This document shows, piece after piece, positions 1 through 12,881 of a DNA stretch of 64,000 nucleotides. This stretch comes from Jiella pelagia. Its GTDB lineage: Bacteria; Pseudomonadota; Alphaproteobacteria; Rhizobiales; Rhizobiaceae. Within the stretch, counting starts at the first letter, position 1, and every line of letters begins with the position of its first letter. The notes beneath the pieces are model-generated. The model worked only from the letters and a program-made list of their open reading frames with translations. It had not been told where the DNA came from and searched no databases. The translations under genes and the position numbers were made by a program. Where the stretch lies: NCBI RefSeq assembly GCF_026898155.1, contig NZ_CP114029.1:1309501-1373500 (forward strand). The letters run 5' to 3'.

Positions 1-2
1 TG

Positions 3-140
3 GCCCTCGCTGACGCCGCCCACGGTCCGAGCTTCCTGCCGCGCCCGAAAGCCGCCTGGGCGAGACGGCTTGACGCCGAGGGCTTGCCGGGTGTCTTCAG
101 CCTGCGCCCGGCAAGCCCGCCACCTCCTGCGGCACCGTGA
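3..140 (+). CDS. C-terminal end of an unidentified gene (5' end outside window)
   Basis: The third frame is open from the window edge to a TGA at 138-140 and gives about 45 residues rich in Pro, Ala and Arg. It lies 30 bases upstream of the next gene on the same strand. The fragment is too short to assign to a family. In many relatives priA lies upstream of the atp operon, but nothing here shows that this is PriA. The other two frames are also open over part of this stretch, so even the frame is uncertain. Confidence 0.3.
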   Translation, partial: ALADAAHGPSFLPRPKAAWARRLDAEGLPGVFSLRPASPPPPAAP

Positions 141-170
141 CGGGACCGGCAACACGACGGAGAACGACCG

Positions 171-563
171 ATGGACTTCACCCTCCCGACGAACGTCGCA
201 GGCTGGCTGCCATTCACCGCCGCGGCCGTCGCAATCCTTCTCGGCCTTGCCGCCCTGTTCGCGCCGAGGCTGATTCTCTCGGCCATCGGCCTTGCCCCAA
301 GCGCCGGAAGCATCGACGCCCTCGGCGGCGCCAGGGCGAGCCTCGCCGGCTTCTGGCTCGGCGTCGGGCTGGTCGGCGCCGCCCTCTACGACCAGCCCTT
401 CGTCCAGCTCGCCCTCGGCGCCGGCTGGCTTTTTTCCGCCTTTGGGCGCCTCGTCTCGCTGCTCACCGACGGCGCCAGTTTCCGCGCGATCTTCTACCTT
501 GCCGTCGAACTTGCTCTTGCCTGTGCCGCTCTGGCGCCGGCTTTGGGGTTCATTTCGTCCTGA
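171..563 (+). CDS. Small four-helix membrane protein, DUF4345-like
   Basis: A 130-residue inner-membrane protein with four predicted hydrophobic segments, at about residues 13-35, 55-75, 80-98 and 105-127. The short, Gly/Ala-rich bundle with a conserved-looking GARxSLAGFW segment around residue 52 resembles the DUF4345 family, whose function is unknown. A GGAGA sequence lies about 10 bases before the ATG. The GAGCCTC at about 338-344 is native here, because the protein stays coherent across it (AGC CTC codons); it is a useful control for the frameshifted sites elsewhere in the window. Confidence 0.6.
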   Translation: MDFTLPTNVAGWLPFTAAAVAILLGLAALFAPRLILSAIGLAPSAGSIDALGGARASLAGFWLGVGLVGAALYDQPFVQLALGAGWLFSAFGRLVSLLTDGASFRAIFYLAVELALACAALAPALGFISS

Positions 564-833
564 GGCCTCTTCGGCCGAAGGCGGATGTTGTCGCCGTTGC
601 CGCCGCGCCTCTCGGGAACTGCCGTGAATAACTCGCAAAACCCAGCGATTCGGCTGCCTCAAGCGTGTTGTCGCGGTCAAATCCCTATGCTAGACGAACC
701 CAGCCTCAAGGAGGAGGGCCGGCCCAACGTTGGCAGTCCGCTTGGCATCCTACAAACGGTTCCAAGACCTTGGCGAGCATGGCACGTCATGTTCGGCAGG
801 TTTTGAGAAAACGCGAAAGAGAAACGGTCGTCC
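564..833 (+). other. Leader region of the atp operon
   Basis: This 270-base stretch between the small membrane protein and atpH has no convincing gene; the ORFs crossing it are out of frame with everything recognisable. The atp operon promoter probably lies here, since a long gap followed by five co-directional genes starts at 834. I could not fix a promoter: no -35/-10 pair with acceptable spacing stands out. The AG-rich stretch at about 807-825 precedes the GTG start of atpH. Confidence 0.4.
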
Positions 834-1394
834 GTGGCAAAATCATCCTCTCCCGTTTCGGGGGTCGCAGACCGCTACGCCCAGTCCCTGTTCGAACTCG
901 CCCGCGAAGACAATGCGCTCGAGACGGTGGAATCCGAGTTGGATTCGTTTCTCCGTCTGATGGATGAGAATGCCGATTTTCGCCGCCTCGTCGAAAGCCC
1001 GGCCTTTACCTCCGACGAGCAGCTTCGCGCCATCGGGGCGATCGTCGCCGAGACGCGCCCGAGCGAGCCTCACCGGCAATTTCCTGAAGGTCGTGGCGTC
1101 GAACCGCCGCCTCTTCGTGCTGCCGGGGATGGTCCGCCGCTTTCGCCAGCTCGCGGCCGAACACCGCGGCGAGGTCGAGGTCGAGGTCACGAGCGCTCAT
1201 CCGCTCGACGACGGCCAGCGCGGCGCCCTTACCGAAGCGCTCGGCAGCTATGCCGGCAAATCGATCACGATGCACGAAAAGGTCGACCCTGCGATCCTCG
1301 GTGGCCTGATCGTCAAGATCGGCTCGAGACAGATCGACACTTCGATCCGCTCCAAACTCAATTCGCTCAAGCTTGCATTGAAAGAGGTCGGCTG

Positions 1395-1395
<1 letters not shown>
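834..1395 (+). CDS. atpH: ATP synthase F1 delta subunit (frameshifted as given)
   Basis: Delta subunit linking the F1 head to the peripheral stalk of the proton-translocating ATP synthase. The start is GTG at 834; the N-terminal part ([13 protein letters not shown], residues 11-23) is typical of the OSCP/delta family. The reading frame breaks at GAGCCTC, 1065-1071 (codon 78). Deleting one C restores GAG CTC (Glu-Leu) and runs on through the conserved [12 protein letters not shown] segment to TGA at 1393-1395, giving 186 residues, the normal family length. The stop overlaps the atpA start by one base (TGATG), so the two are translationally coupled. AtpH is essential to the complex, so a true frameshift is unlikely. 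Confidence 0.93.
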
Positions 1396-2925
<1,530 letters not shown>

Positions 2926-2994
2926 TCTGAAAAACGAGGCTGAGACCTTGCCCTTGAGGGGCAAGGCCGGGCCAGCGGGAGACTGCGCCAGACC

Positions 2995-5342
<2,348 letters not shown>

Positions 5343-5343
<1 letters not shown>

Positions 5344-5546
5344 TGAGCGAAGATCGCGCCTTGAAATTCGAGGACGCGATCAACGACACCTGCCCGTGGT
5401 CGGGAAAACCGATCGCGGGCGATTCCCTGACGACATACAAGGACGCGGTGGTCGGCTTCTGCAATCCGGGCTGCCGCGACAAGTTCGAAACGGCGGTTCG
5501 CCATTTCGAGGCCGCCGCGAAGGAACGAAAGACCGATGGCCGATAG
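5343..5546 (+). CDS. Small CxxS/CxxxC protein inside the atp operon, YHS/TRASH-like
   Basis: A 67-residue protein whose ATG overlaps the atpD stop (TGATG); its end overlaps the atpC start by 11 bases, so it is translated as part of the operon. The sequence has CPWSGKPI near residues 17-24 and GFCNPGCRDKF near residues 37-47. Paired cysteines in this spacing recall small metal-binding YHS or TRASH-type domains. No member of the standard atp operon has this form. A role in metal sensing or in ATP synthase assembly would be inference from position alone. Confidence 0.75.
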
Positions 5547-5940
5547 CTTCCAGTTCGAACTCGTCTCGCCGGAAAAACTGCTGATTTCCGAGGCCGTCAC
5601 GGCGGTCTCGATTCCCGGCACCGAAGGCTTCTTCACCGTCATGGCGAAGCACGCCCCGATGATGTCGACGCTGAAGCCAGGCGTCGTGACGGTCACGCCC
5701 GAAAGCGGCGAGGAGCGCCGCATCTTCGTGCGTGGCGGATTCGTTGACGTCAACGAGAGCGGGCTGACGCTGCTCGCCGAGCATGCCGAAGCGGCCGACC
5801 AGATCGATCTCGCCGCCCTCGATCAGAGCATCAAGGATTGCCAAGAGGACGTCGCCGACGCCGAGACGCCTGAGGCCAAGGCCAAGGCAGAGCAAAAGCT
5901 TGCCCAGCTGAAGGATGCCCGGGAAGCGCTCGGACGCTGA
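5536..5940 (+). CDS. atpC: ATP synthase F1 epsilon subunit
   Basis: Epsilon subunit, 134 residues, which couples the gamma shaft to the c-ring and inhibits ATP hydrolysis. The N-terminal beta-sandwich (FQFELVSPEKLLISEAV, then the G-T-E-G-F-F-T-V motif at about residues 31-38) and the C-terminal Ala/Lys-rich helical hairpin are both present. The start at 5536 overlaps the preceding small gene. It is the last gene of the operon, with a strong intrinsic terminator 27 bases downstream. Confidence 0.96.
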   Translation: MADSFQFELVSPEKLLISEAVTAVSIPGTEGFFTVMAKHAPMMSTLKPGVVTVTPESGEERRIFVRGGFVDVNESGLTLLAEHAEAADQIDLAALDQSIKDCQEDVADAETPEAKAKAEQKLAQLKDAREALGR

Positions 5941-5966
5941 GCGGACTGCGGCGGATACATCGATTC

Positions 5967-6004
5967 AAAAAGGCCCGGGGCGCAAGCCATCCGGGCCTTT
6001 CTTC
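5967..6004 (+). terminator. Intrinsic terminator of the atp operon
   Basis: AAAGGCCCGG (about 5969-5978) pairs with CCGGGCCTTT (5991-6000) around a 12-base loop and is followed by a pyrimidine-rich T tract. The stem begins with As, so the same hairpin can also terminate the convergent rppH transcript from the minus strand. It lies between the convergent atpC and rppH genes. Confidence 0.85.
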
Positions 6005-6091
6005 ATTCCGCAAAGGGCAAATGCCCGGTGAGCCATAGGGCCCGGGCAGACGAGTGGATATGCTGGGCTGGCGGACCAACCCTGACCTCGC

Positions 6092-6605
6092 CTACCGCCC
6101 CAGATGCCGAAACGCCGCAACGACCTCCTCATAGACCCCGCGCTTGAACGGCACGATCTCGTCGAGCAATTCATCCATCGTCTTCCAGCCCCAGCGATCG
6201 AATTCCGGGTCGTGGCCGCCGGGCGGCGGGTTGATCTGGATCTCGGACTCCTCGCCTTCAAACCGGAAGGCGAACCATCGTTGCTTCTGACCCCGGTACC
6301 GTCCCTTGAAGGCGACGCCCACCAGGTCGATGGGCAGTTCGTAGGTGATCCAGCCGTCCGTTTCCGCCAGATAGGAGACGGTCTTCATGCCGGTCTCCTC
6401 GTGGAGCCTCGCGCCTGGCGGCCTCCAGCGCGTCCTCGCCCTCGTCGATGCCGCCCTGCGGCATCTGCCAGAGCTTCTGGGCCCCGGTCATCTCCCCCTC
6501 GTCCTCGATCAGCCGGCGGCCGGCCCAGGCGAGCCCGTCGCGGTTGAGGACCATGATGCCGACGCAGGGCCGGTAGGGAAGCGTTTCGGGATCAACGTTC
6601 GGCAT
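6092..6605 (-). CDS. rppH: RNA pyrophosphohydrolase, Nudix family (frameshifted as given)
   Basis: RppH/NudH removes pyrophosphate from the 5' end of mRNAs to start decay. The start is set at the ATG at 6605 ([16 protein letters not shown]); a longer in-frame start upstream adds a non-conserved Arg-rich leader. The Nudix box spans residues 51-73 (GGIDEGED...RELHEETG). The break lies inside that box: the plus strand has GAGCCTC at 6404-6410, where removing one base gives Arg-Glu-Leu-His-Glu-Glu. The repaired protein has 170 residues and the downstream WITYELP and QKQRWFAF segments typical of RppH. It is convergent with atpC. Confidence 0.93.
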
Positions 6606-6827
6606 ATGCGGCTCCCGGCTCGGCCAGGAACGCTGGCCTGAATGATCGCCGATCTCTATCGCCGGGCGATGCTGCGGCGCAAGGGCGGGAGACCCCACTC
6701 ACGAATGATGCGAGGCGCCATCTGAGCAAGACCTTGCCATTTCCTTCGCAAATGCGAAAAATACACCCTCGCCAATGCCGACCCGGCCGACCTATCTTTA
6801 TCGGCACCGAGGAAGATGGAACCTGCC

Positions 6828-8372
6828 ATGTCTTTGACGCCGATCGTCCCGCCAAGGAAGGACCCGACTGCTGCGCGCCCCAAGCGCATGGGCGAGCTGG
6901 CGGTGCTGCCGGTGTTCTTCTCGCTGAAGGGACGGCCGGTCCTGATGGCGGGCGGCTCCGCGGCCGCCGCCTGGAAGGCCGAAGTCCTGGCGGCATCCGG
7001 CGCATCTGTCGAACTCTACGCCCCTGCCGAGGATCTCGACGCCGAGATGGCCGCGCTTCTCGCAGAGATCGGCGCGCAAGACGAGCCGCAGCCAGGCCGC
7101 ATCCGCCATCACGACCGTCCCTGGGCGCTCGATCTCTTCGCACCCCGGCCGGAGCGCCTCGCCCTCGCCATCCTCGACACCGAAAGCGAGGCCGAGGGCC
7201 ATGCCTTCGCCTGCGCCGCGCGGGCGGCTTCGGTTCCCGTCAACGTCGTCGACAAGCCGGCCTTCTGCGACTTCGCCTTCGGCTCGATCGTCAATCGCTC
7301 GCCTGTGGTTATCGGCATCTCGACCTTCGGCGCGGCGCCGATACTCGGTCAGGCCATTCGCCGGCGCATCGAAACGCTGCTCCCCCTGCCCTGTCAGGCT
7401 GGGCAGGACTTGCCGCCAGGCTGCGCAACGCCACGATGGAGCGGCTCTCGCCCGGGCTCGAGCGACGGGTCTTCTGGGAGCGTTTCACCGACAAGGCGTT
7501 CCTCACCCGCGCGCCGGAGGCCGGCGACGAGGCCGAGGCCGGACGGTTGATCGAGGCGATCGCCGCCGCGCCGGAAGGCGCTTCGGGCCCGAAAGTCGGC
7601 AAGGTCACCCTGGTCGGGGCCGGCCCCGGCGAAGCCGAGTCTCCTGACGCTGAAGGCTGTGCGCGCGCTGCAGGCGGCCGACGTCATCCTGTTCGACGAC
7701 CTCGTCTCCGACGGCGTCCTGGAACTTGCCCGCCGCGAGGCCAAGCGCATGCTGGTCGGCAAGCGGGCGAGCCGCGAAAGCTGCCGGCAGGAAGACATCA
7801 ACGCGCTGATGGTGCAGTTCGCCAAGGCCGGCAAGTCGGTCGTCCGGCTGAAGTCGGGCGACGTCTCGGTGTTCGGCCGCGCCGGCGAGGAGCTGAAGGA
7901 GCTGAAGGCCGAGGGCATCCCGGTGTCGATCGTGCCGGGCATCACCGCCGCCTCGGCCTTGGCGGCAAGCTTCAACATTTCGCTCACCCATCGTGACCAT
8001 GCACAGGAGCTGCGCTTCGTCACCGGCCATTCCAAAAAGGGCGGCCTGCCGGAGGACGTCGACTGGCCGGCGCTCGCCAAGCCCAATGCGACGACGATCT
8101 TCTACATGGGCGGGCGCATGGCTGGCCGGATCGCCGAGCGATTGATCGCCGACGGCCTGTCGCCCGCAACGCCAGTCGGCGTCGCCGCCAATCTGTCGCG
8201 CGAGGACGAAACTCGCGCCGCCGGACGTCTCTGCGAACTCGCCGAGATCGTTGCGACCATCGGCCTCGACCGGCCGATCCTCATCGGCGTCGGCAATGTC
8301 TTCATCGAGGCTGCGGAGGTGTCGGAGCAGGGCGATCAGGGCACGGGAGAGCGGGCTGCACTTGCCGGCTGA
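6828..8372 (+). CDS. cysG: Siroheme synthase: precorrin-2 dehydrogenase/ferrochelatase fused to uroporphyrinogen-III C-methyltransferase (two frame breaks as given)
   Basis: Trifunctional enzyme making siroheme for sulfite and nitrite reductases. Residues 1-200 form the CysG N-terminal Rossmann domain (VLMAGGSAAAAWKA near 35-48); residues 255-514 are the SUMT domain (LVGAGPGEAELLTLKA, then VVRLKSGDVSVFGR). There are two errors. The first is a missing C in a run (C5 at 7382-7386 where C6 would give LLPPALSGW). The second is an added T in GAGTCTC at 7637-7643. Repairing both gives 514 residues. The ATG at 6828 is preferred over the one at 6816 because GAGGAAG lies at the right distance. The C-run error is the only frameshift in the window not at GAGNCTC. 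Confidence 0.92.
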
Positions 8373-8473
8373 GCCGGTTCTGCAAGGTGTATACGGCAGG
8401 TCTCGCGCACCTTCTTCCGGCAAGAACCCGTGGTCTACGTAGAGTAGATGCGGCGGCACTCCCCTGCTTTGGT

Positions 8474-8788
8474 TCAAGCCGCCCGCGGCTCGATCGTAAT
8501 CAGCTCGCCCTCGATTTCTCGGCGACGCTCCATCAGATCGTAGTCCGCCTGCAGCCCAAGGAAGAAGCCTTCGGACATACCGAAATACCTCGCCAGACGC
8601 AGATCCGTATCGGCGGTCATCGCTCGCTTGCCAAGGACGATTTCGTTGATCCGCCGCGGCGAGACATGCACCGCCCGCGCCAAGGCGTTCTGGCTGACGC
8701 CCATCGGCCGCAGAAACTCCTCGAGCAAGATCTCGCCGGGATGGGGATTGGATAGATATTCAGTCGTGGTAGTCGACGATTCCGACAT
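8474..8788 (-). CDS. higA: HigA-type antitoxin, XRE/HTH DNA-binding protein
   Basis: A 104-residue antitoxin of a HigBA module. From about residue 17 the sequence HPGEILLEEFLRPMGVSQ opens the HTH, and ALARAVHVSPRRINEIVLGKR is the recognition region. Start taken at the ATG at 8788; another in-frame ATG five codons upstream is possible. The gene overlaps the 3' end of higB by 29 bases, the usual toxin-first order of this family. HigA normally neutralises HigB and represses the operon through a palindrome upstream of higB. Confidence 0.9.
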   Translation of the reverse strand: MSESSTTTTEYLSNPHPGEILLEEFLRPMGVSQNALARAVHVSPRRINEIVLGKRAMTADTDLRLARYFGMSEGFFLGLQADYDLMERRREIEGELITIEPRAA

Positions 8789-9044
8789 TGCCCGGTCCTC
8801 CATCCTCCCATTCAAAGCAGATCCGCCATTGCTCGTTAATCCGGATGCTGTGCTGCCCCTTGCGAGAACCTTTAAGGGCCTCGAGACGATTGCCCGGCGG
8901 TACACGCAGATCTTGCAACGTCCGAGCTTGATTGAGCATGCGCAGCTTGCGCAGTGCCGCCGGCTGTATGTCCGGCGGCAGCTTGCGGCTTCGGCGTCCT
9001 GACCAGATCAATTGCGTTTCATGATCGGTAAAATTCCGGATCAT
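8760..9044 (-). CDS. higB: HigB-type mRNA interferase toxin, RelE superfamily
   Basis: A 94-residue toxin of the HigB (RelE/ParE-fold) group. Diagnostic segments are LRKLRMLNQARTLQDLRVPPGNRLEALKG broken over residues 31-59, and INEQWRICFEW near residues 69-79 with the family's basic catalytic residues. Predicted to cleave mRNA on the ribosome when free of HigA. It is the first gene of the two-gene minus-strand operon; the inverted repeat at 9053-9087 lies just upstream of its ATG (9044). Confidence 0.9.
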   Translation of the reverse strand: MIRNFTDHETQLIWSGRRSRKLPPDIQPAALRKLRMLNQARTLQDLRVPPGNRLEALKGSRKGQHSIRINEQWRICFEWEDGGPGNVGIVDYHD

Positions 9045-9052
9045 GGCTCAAC

Positions 9053-9087
9053 ATGACGCAATTCAACCTATAACGCAACGCGTCATG
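9053..9087 (-). promoter_or_regulatory. Probable higBA operator: perfect 8-base inverted repeat
   Basis: CATGACGC at 9053-9060 is mirrored by GCGTCATG at 9080-9087. On the coding strand the interval contains two copies of TTGCGT(T/C)AT, so it could hold both the promoter and a HigA dimer site. It starts nine bases upstream of the higB ATG, the expected place for autoregulation. Binding by HigA is inference. Confidence 0.55.
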
Positions 9088-9163
9088 GCCTGAGGTAGAG
9101 ATTTCGATCATCCCGGGTGCCCCCGCGCGAACCGGCTCGTACCGGCCGCGCGGGGCTCGTCGC

Positions 9164-10270
9164 TCAGGCGGCGTAGCGCCGCTTTTCCTCTTCGGTCAGT
9201 GCGGGATAGTCGGTGTAACCGGTCTCGTCGCCGCCGTAGAAGGTCTTCTCGTTCCATTCGGCGAGCGGGGCACCGAGGCGGATGCGCGTCACGAGATCGG
9301 GGTTGGAGATGAACGGGCGACCGAAGCAGGCGAGGTCGATCTCGCCCTTCTCGAGGCGTTCCTCCGCCAGATCGACCGTGTAGTTGTTGTTGCCCATATA
9401 GGCGCCGTCGAAAAGCTTGCGCAGCGACCAGGCCTTGAAGGCGTGCGGGTCGCGGTCGCCGCGGGTGGCGCCCTCGATGACGTGGAGATAGGCGAGCCGG
9501 CGGGCCGACAACTCCTTCACATAGGCGGTGAAGACGGCCTCGGGATCGGAATCCTTCAGGTCGTTGGCCGGCGAGACCGGCGAGATGCGGATGCCGGTGC
9601 GCTCCGGCCCGAAGACCTTGGTGACCGCATCGATCACCATCAGCGGGAAGCGCAGGCGGTTCTCGATCGAGCCGCCGAACTCGTCGTCGCGCTGGTTGGC
9701 GCCGTCGCGCAGGAACTGGTCGAGCAGATAGCCATTCGCCGAATGGATCTCGACGCCGTCGAAGCCGGCGGCCTTGGAATTCTCCGTCGCCTTGACGAAA
9801 TCGGCGACGACGCGCGGCAGCTCATCTGCCTCCAACGCCCGCGGCGTCACCGCATCCTTCATGCCGCCCTCGGTAAAGGCCTGCATCGCTGGCGCGATGG
9901 CCGACGGCGCGACGGGCAGCGCCCCGCCCGGCTGGAGATCGGGATGCGAGACGCGGCCGACATGCCAGAGCTGCAGCACGATCTTGCCGCCCTCTTCGTG
10001 CACGGCGTCGGTCACCTTCTTCCAGGCGGCGACCTGTTCGTCGTTAAAGATGCCAGGCGTCCAGGCATAGCCGCGGCCTTCCGGCGAGATGTTGGTCGCC
10101 TCGGTGATGATCAGCCCGGCGCTGGCACGCTGCCGGTAATACTCGACATGCATGTCCTTCGGCACGCCGTCGCTGGTCGCGCGGCTGCGGGTCAAAGGCG
10201 CCATGACGACGCGGTTCGTGAGGCTGATCGGCCCAAGGTCGTAGGGCTGTAGGAGACGGTCGTGTTTCAT
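9164..10270 (-). CDS. Old Yellow Enzyme family ene-reductase, N-ethylmaleimide reductase-like
   Basis: A 368-residue FMN-dependent TIM-barrel oxidoreductase that reduces activated C=C bonds and electrophiles such as N-ethylmaleimide or nitrate esters using NAD(P)H. Visible family marks are VVMAPLTRSRA (residues 22-32), LQLWHVGRVSH near 97-107, the His/Asn substrate-binding pair in EIHSANGYLLDQFL near 182-195, and the FMN-phosphate region ACFGRPFISNPDL near 325-337. The ATG at 10270 is chosen because the barrel begins right after it. It is divergent from rlmJ. Confidence 0.92.
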   Translation of the reverse strand: MKHDRLLQPYDLGPISLTNRVVMAPLTRSRATSDGVPKDMHVEYYRQRASAGLIITEATNISPEGRGYAWTPGIFNDEQVAAWKKVTDAVHEEGGKIVLQLWHVGRVSHPDLQPGGALPVAPSAIAPAMQAFTEGGMKDAVTPRALEADELPRVVADFVKATENSKAAGFDGVEIHSANGYLLDQFLRDGANQRDDEFGGSIENRLRFPLMVIDAVTKVFGPERTGIRISPVSPANDLKDSDPEAVFTAYVKELSARRLAYLHVIEGATRGDRDPHAFKAWSLRKLFDGAYMGNNNYTVDLAEERLEKGEIDLACFGRPFISNPDLVTRIRLGAPLAEWNEKTFYGGDETGYTDYPALTEEEKRRYAA

Positions 10271-10461
10271 GATAGCGGAAGTCCTTCGCTGTGGGCCCGG
10301 CGCAAACTGGACCGGGACGATCGCCCGAAGTCGAGCAATCATCCGTTCGCCCTCCATTTGGTGCGTCGCAACAGGACGGAAAGCGCGATGAACGTTGTGT
10401 TCGCGGGGAACAGACGGTCGGGCGACACGAAGGATCGAATCGGGTCGAGCGGGTCTGAGCA

Positions 10462-11308
10462 TTGAACTATCGCCATGCCTTCCATGCCGGCAATTTTGCC
10501 GACGTCGTCAAGCACGCGCTGTTCTGCCGGCTGGTGCGCTATCTGCAGCGCAAGGACGGGGCAATCCGGATCTACGATACCCATGCCGGGCCAGGCCTTT
10601 ACGATCTCGGCGGCGACGAGGCGGCGCGGACGCTCGAGCATGAATCCGGCATCGCCGCCCTCGCCGCTTCAGATCCGGCGATCCAAGAGCACCCGCTTCT
10701 GGCCGACTATTGGTCGATCGTCGAGCCGGACATTTCAAAGCGCCGCTACCCCGGCTCACCGCTGATCGCGCGGCGGCTTCTCCGCCCCCAGGACCGGCTG
10801 TCCGCCTATGAGGCTCCACCCGCAGGACGGCGCCGCGCTGCGGGATCTGTTTGCCGGCGACACGGCGGTGAAGGCGATCGCCCTCGATGGCTGGCTGGCG
10901 CTCGGCGCCCATGTGCCGCCGAAGGAGAAGCGTGGCCTCGTCCTTGTCGATCCGCCATTCGAGAAGACGAGCGAGGTGGAGGACATCGCGGCCGCCCTGG
11001 CGAAGGCCCTCGCCCGCTGGCGCGGCGGCGTCTATGCGGTCTGGTACCCGATCAAGAAGCCGGCGATGGTCGAGAGGCTGAAAGAGGCGCTGGAAGCCAT
11101 CGCCCCCGACGAAATCGTCTTTGCCGAATTCCGCCGCGAGCCGCGTGGGCAGGAAGAGCGTTTCGTCGGCACGGGCCTTGCGGTCATCAATCCGCCCTTC
11201 GTCTTCGCCCAAGAGGCCGAGACGCTGTTCCGGCTGCTCGCCCCGGTGCTGGAGCGCGGCAGCAAGGCAACATATTCCGTCAAACAATGCCGTCCGCGGC
11301 CTTCGTGA
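10462..11308 (+). CDS. rlmJ: 23S rRNA (adenine-2030-N6)-methyltransferase (frameshifted as given)
   Basis: RlmJ methylates A2030 of 23S rRNA with SAM. The TTG start at 10462 is supported by the family N-terminus MNYRHAFHAGNFADVVKH. The break is at GAGGCTC, 10810-10816 (codon 117); without one G it reads YELHPQDG, and the SAM-dependent catalytic DPPFE motif follows, with NPPFVF near the end. The repaired length is 281 residues, as expected. It is divergent from the ene-reductase, with 191 bases between them. Confidence 0.93.
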
Positions 11309-11376
11309 CACGCAAATCGCGGCAAACGGTGCTACCATCCTCGATAAAGTGATCTGGTTGTGCGGGAGTTTGCACC

Positions 11377-11943
11377 ATGAACCGGCTATCGGCCCTCCTT
11401 CTCACGCTCGGCGCCCTCACGCTCGGGGCATTGTCGGCCGCGGCCCTCTCGTCTCCCGCCGTCGCCGCCGACGCACTGGAGACCTATCGGACCGAGGCGA
11501 TCCCTTCGAAGGTGCCGGCCTGCGACGACGCGGACGTCCTCGGCGAGGTCGAGGATCAGTTCGAATATGGCGCGCCGCGCATGCTCGAAGCCAAGCTTGA
11601 GATCCTCGAATTCAAGGGAATGTTCGAGAAGGCCTATCAGCCGCAAGTGCTGAACGAGCCCTATCCGGACGTGAACCCGATCGAGCGGCGCTATTGCCAG
11701 GCCAAGGCACTGATCTCCGACCACAAGTGGCGGACGGTCTACTACGTCGTCGAATATCCGATGGGCTTTGCCGCCGCCGACGCCTATCTCGGCCTGTTCT
11801 CGCCGGTCCGCGGCTGGAAGGCGGAAGGTTGCGTGCTCGGTCTCGACGAGTGGCACGTCTACGGCGCCAACTGCCAGTCGCTGCGCCGCTATCCTCCGGA
11901 CGCGGCCGTCGCGGACTATCCGGGCTTCGTCTCGAAATACTAA
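11377..11943 (+). CDS. Exported protein of unknown function
   Basis: A 188-residue protein with a clear Sec signal peptide: basic start, hydrophobic core over residues 5-28, and a probable cleavage after Ala-Val-Ala-Ala. The mature part has four cysteines that could form disulfides and segments such as RRYCQAKALISDHKWRTVYY. Similar short periplasmic proteins are widespread as hypotheticals in rhizobia, but I assign no function. It follows rlmJ by 68 bases on the same strand. Confidence 0.75.
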   Translation: MNRLSALLLTLGALTLGALSAAALSSPAVAADALETYRTEAIPSKVPACDDADVLGEVEDQFEYGAPRMLEAKLEILEFKGMFEKAYQPQVLNEPYPDVNPIERRYCQAKALISDHKWRTVYYVVEYPMGFAAADAYLGLFSPVRGWKAEGCVLGLDEWHVYGANCQSLRRYPPDAAVADYPGFVSKY

Positions 11944-11978
11944 AAATCAATCCTCGAAGCACGGTCCGGATAGCTGAA

Positions 11979-12581
11979 ATGCGCGTCTATTATTCCTCCG
12001 CCTCGCCGTTCGCCGCCAAGGTCCGCATGGCGGCCAGGCATTGCGACCTCGACATCGAAAGCGTCGCCACCGACACGGGCGCCGAGCCGGCCGATCTGAT
12101 CGCCGCCAACCCGCTTGGGAAGATCCCCGCCCTCGTCCTCGACGACGGCACGGCGCTCTACGATTCGCGGACGATCTGCGACTATTTCGACAAGATGACC
12201 GGCGGCCAACTGCTTCCCGCGACGCTCGATGCCTGGACCAGGGTGAAGCTGGTCGAGGCGACCGCCGACGGCATCGGCGACGCGTTGATCCTCACCGTCT
12301 ACGAGGAGCGCTACCGGCCCGAGGAGAAGCGTCATCAGGCATGGGTCGACATGCAGATGCGCAAGGCCGACCGGGGCCTTGCGGTGCTCGAGACCCTCTT
12401 GGCAGACCTTCCCGAACAGCTGACGACGGCAGATTTCGCCGTTGCCGGCCTCCTCGGCTGGATGTCCTTCCGCTTCAAGGGCAAGCTCGAAGCCGAGCGC
12501 CCCGCCCTCTCGAAATGGCTGGCCGACTTCCCGGAGAAGTTCCCGGCCTTCGCCGAACTCGGTCCCCGCCCCGCCGCCTGA
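11979..12581 (+). CDS. Glutathione S-transferase family protein
   Basis: A 200-residue cytosolic GST. The thioredoxin-fold N-terminal domain holds YYSSASPFAAKVRMAA (the position of the catalytic Ser/Tyr), NPLGKIPALV with the cis-proline of the glutathione site, and YDSRTICDYF, which binds the gamma-glutamyl group. The all-helical C-terminal domain ends with a DFAVAGLLGW-type segment. Substrate cannot be deduced. Starts 36 bases after the preceding gene. Confidence 0.88.
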   Translation: MRVYYSSASPFAAKVRMAARHCDLDIESVATDTGAEPADLIAANPLGKIPALVLDDGTALYDSRTICDYFDKMTGGQLLPATLDAWTRVKLVEATADGIGDALILTVYEERYRPEEKRHQAWVDMQMRKADRGLAVLETLLADLPEQLTTADFAVAGLLGWMSFRFKGKLEAERPALSKWLADFPEKFPAFAELGPRPAA

Positions 12582-12881
12582 CGAAGGCTTACCGCCGGGT
12601 GCGCCCATCCACAAAGGGGCGTTCCAGGCCAACCCGCTTGCGCTACGCCTCCGCCGTCCAGGACAGCGCTGGCCGACAAGGCTCTGCGTCTTGTTTGGCA
12701 CTCGCCGGCGACGCGGCTTTTGGCCGGGGCCGATCAGCAACAGCCCTTTCCCTCCTTACCGCGCGCGGCGCCGGCGACGCCGCCTCGCGGCATGGGTTGC
12801 CGAACCCGTCGTTGACACCATTGATTGCATTGTCGTAAATTCATGCAATCAATGCGAGAAACCAACGGCCACGGGGGCATC
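12582..12881 (+). other. Intergenic region before the type VI cluster
   Basis: Three hundred bases with no supportable gene. The last 60 bases before 12882 are AT-richer (CATTGATTGCATTGTCG) and include a possible upstream in-frame start at 12825, but that leader would spoil the signal peptide of the next protein. The promoter of the OmpA-like gene is presumably here. Confidence 0.4.
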
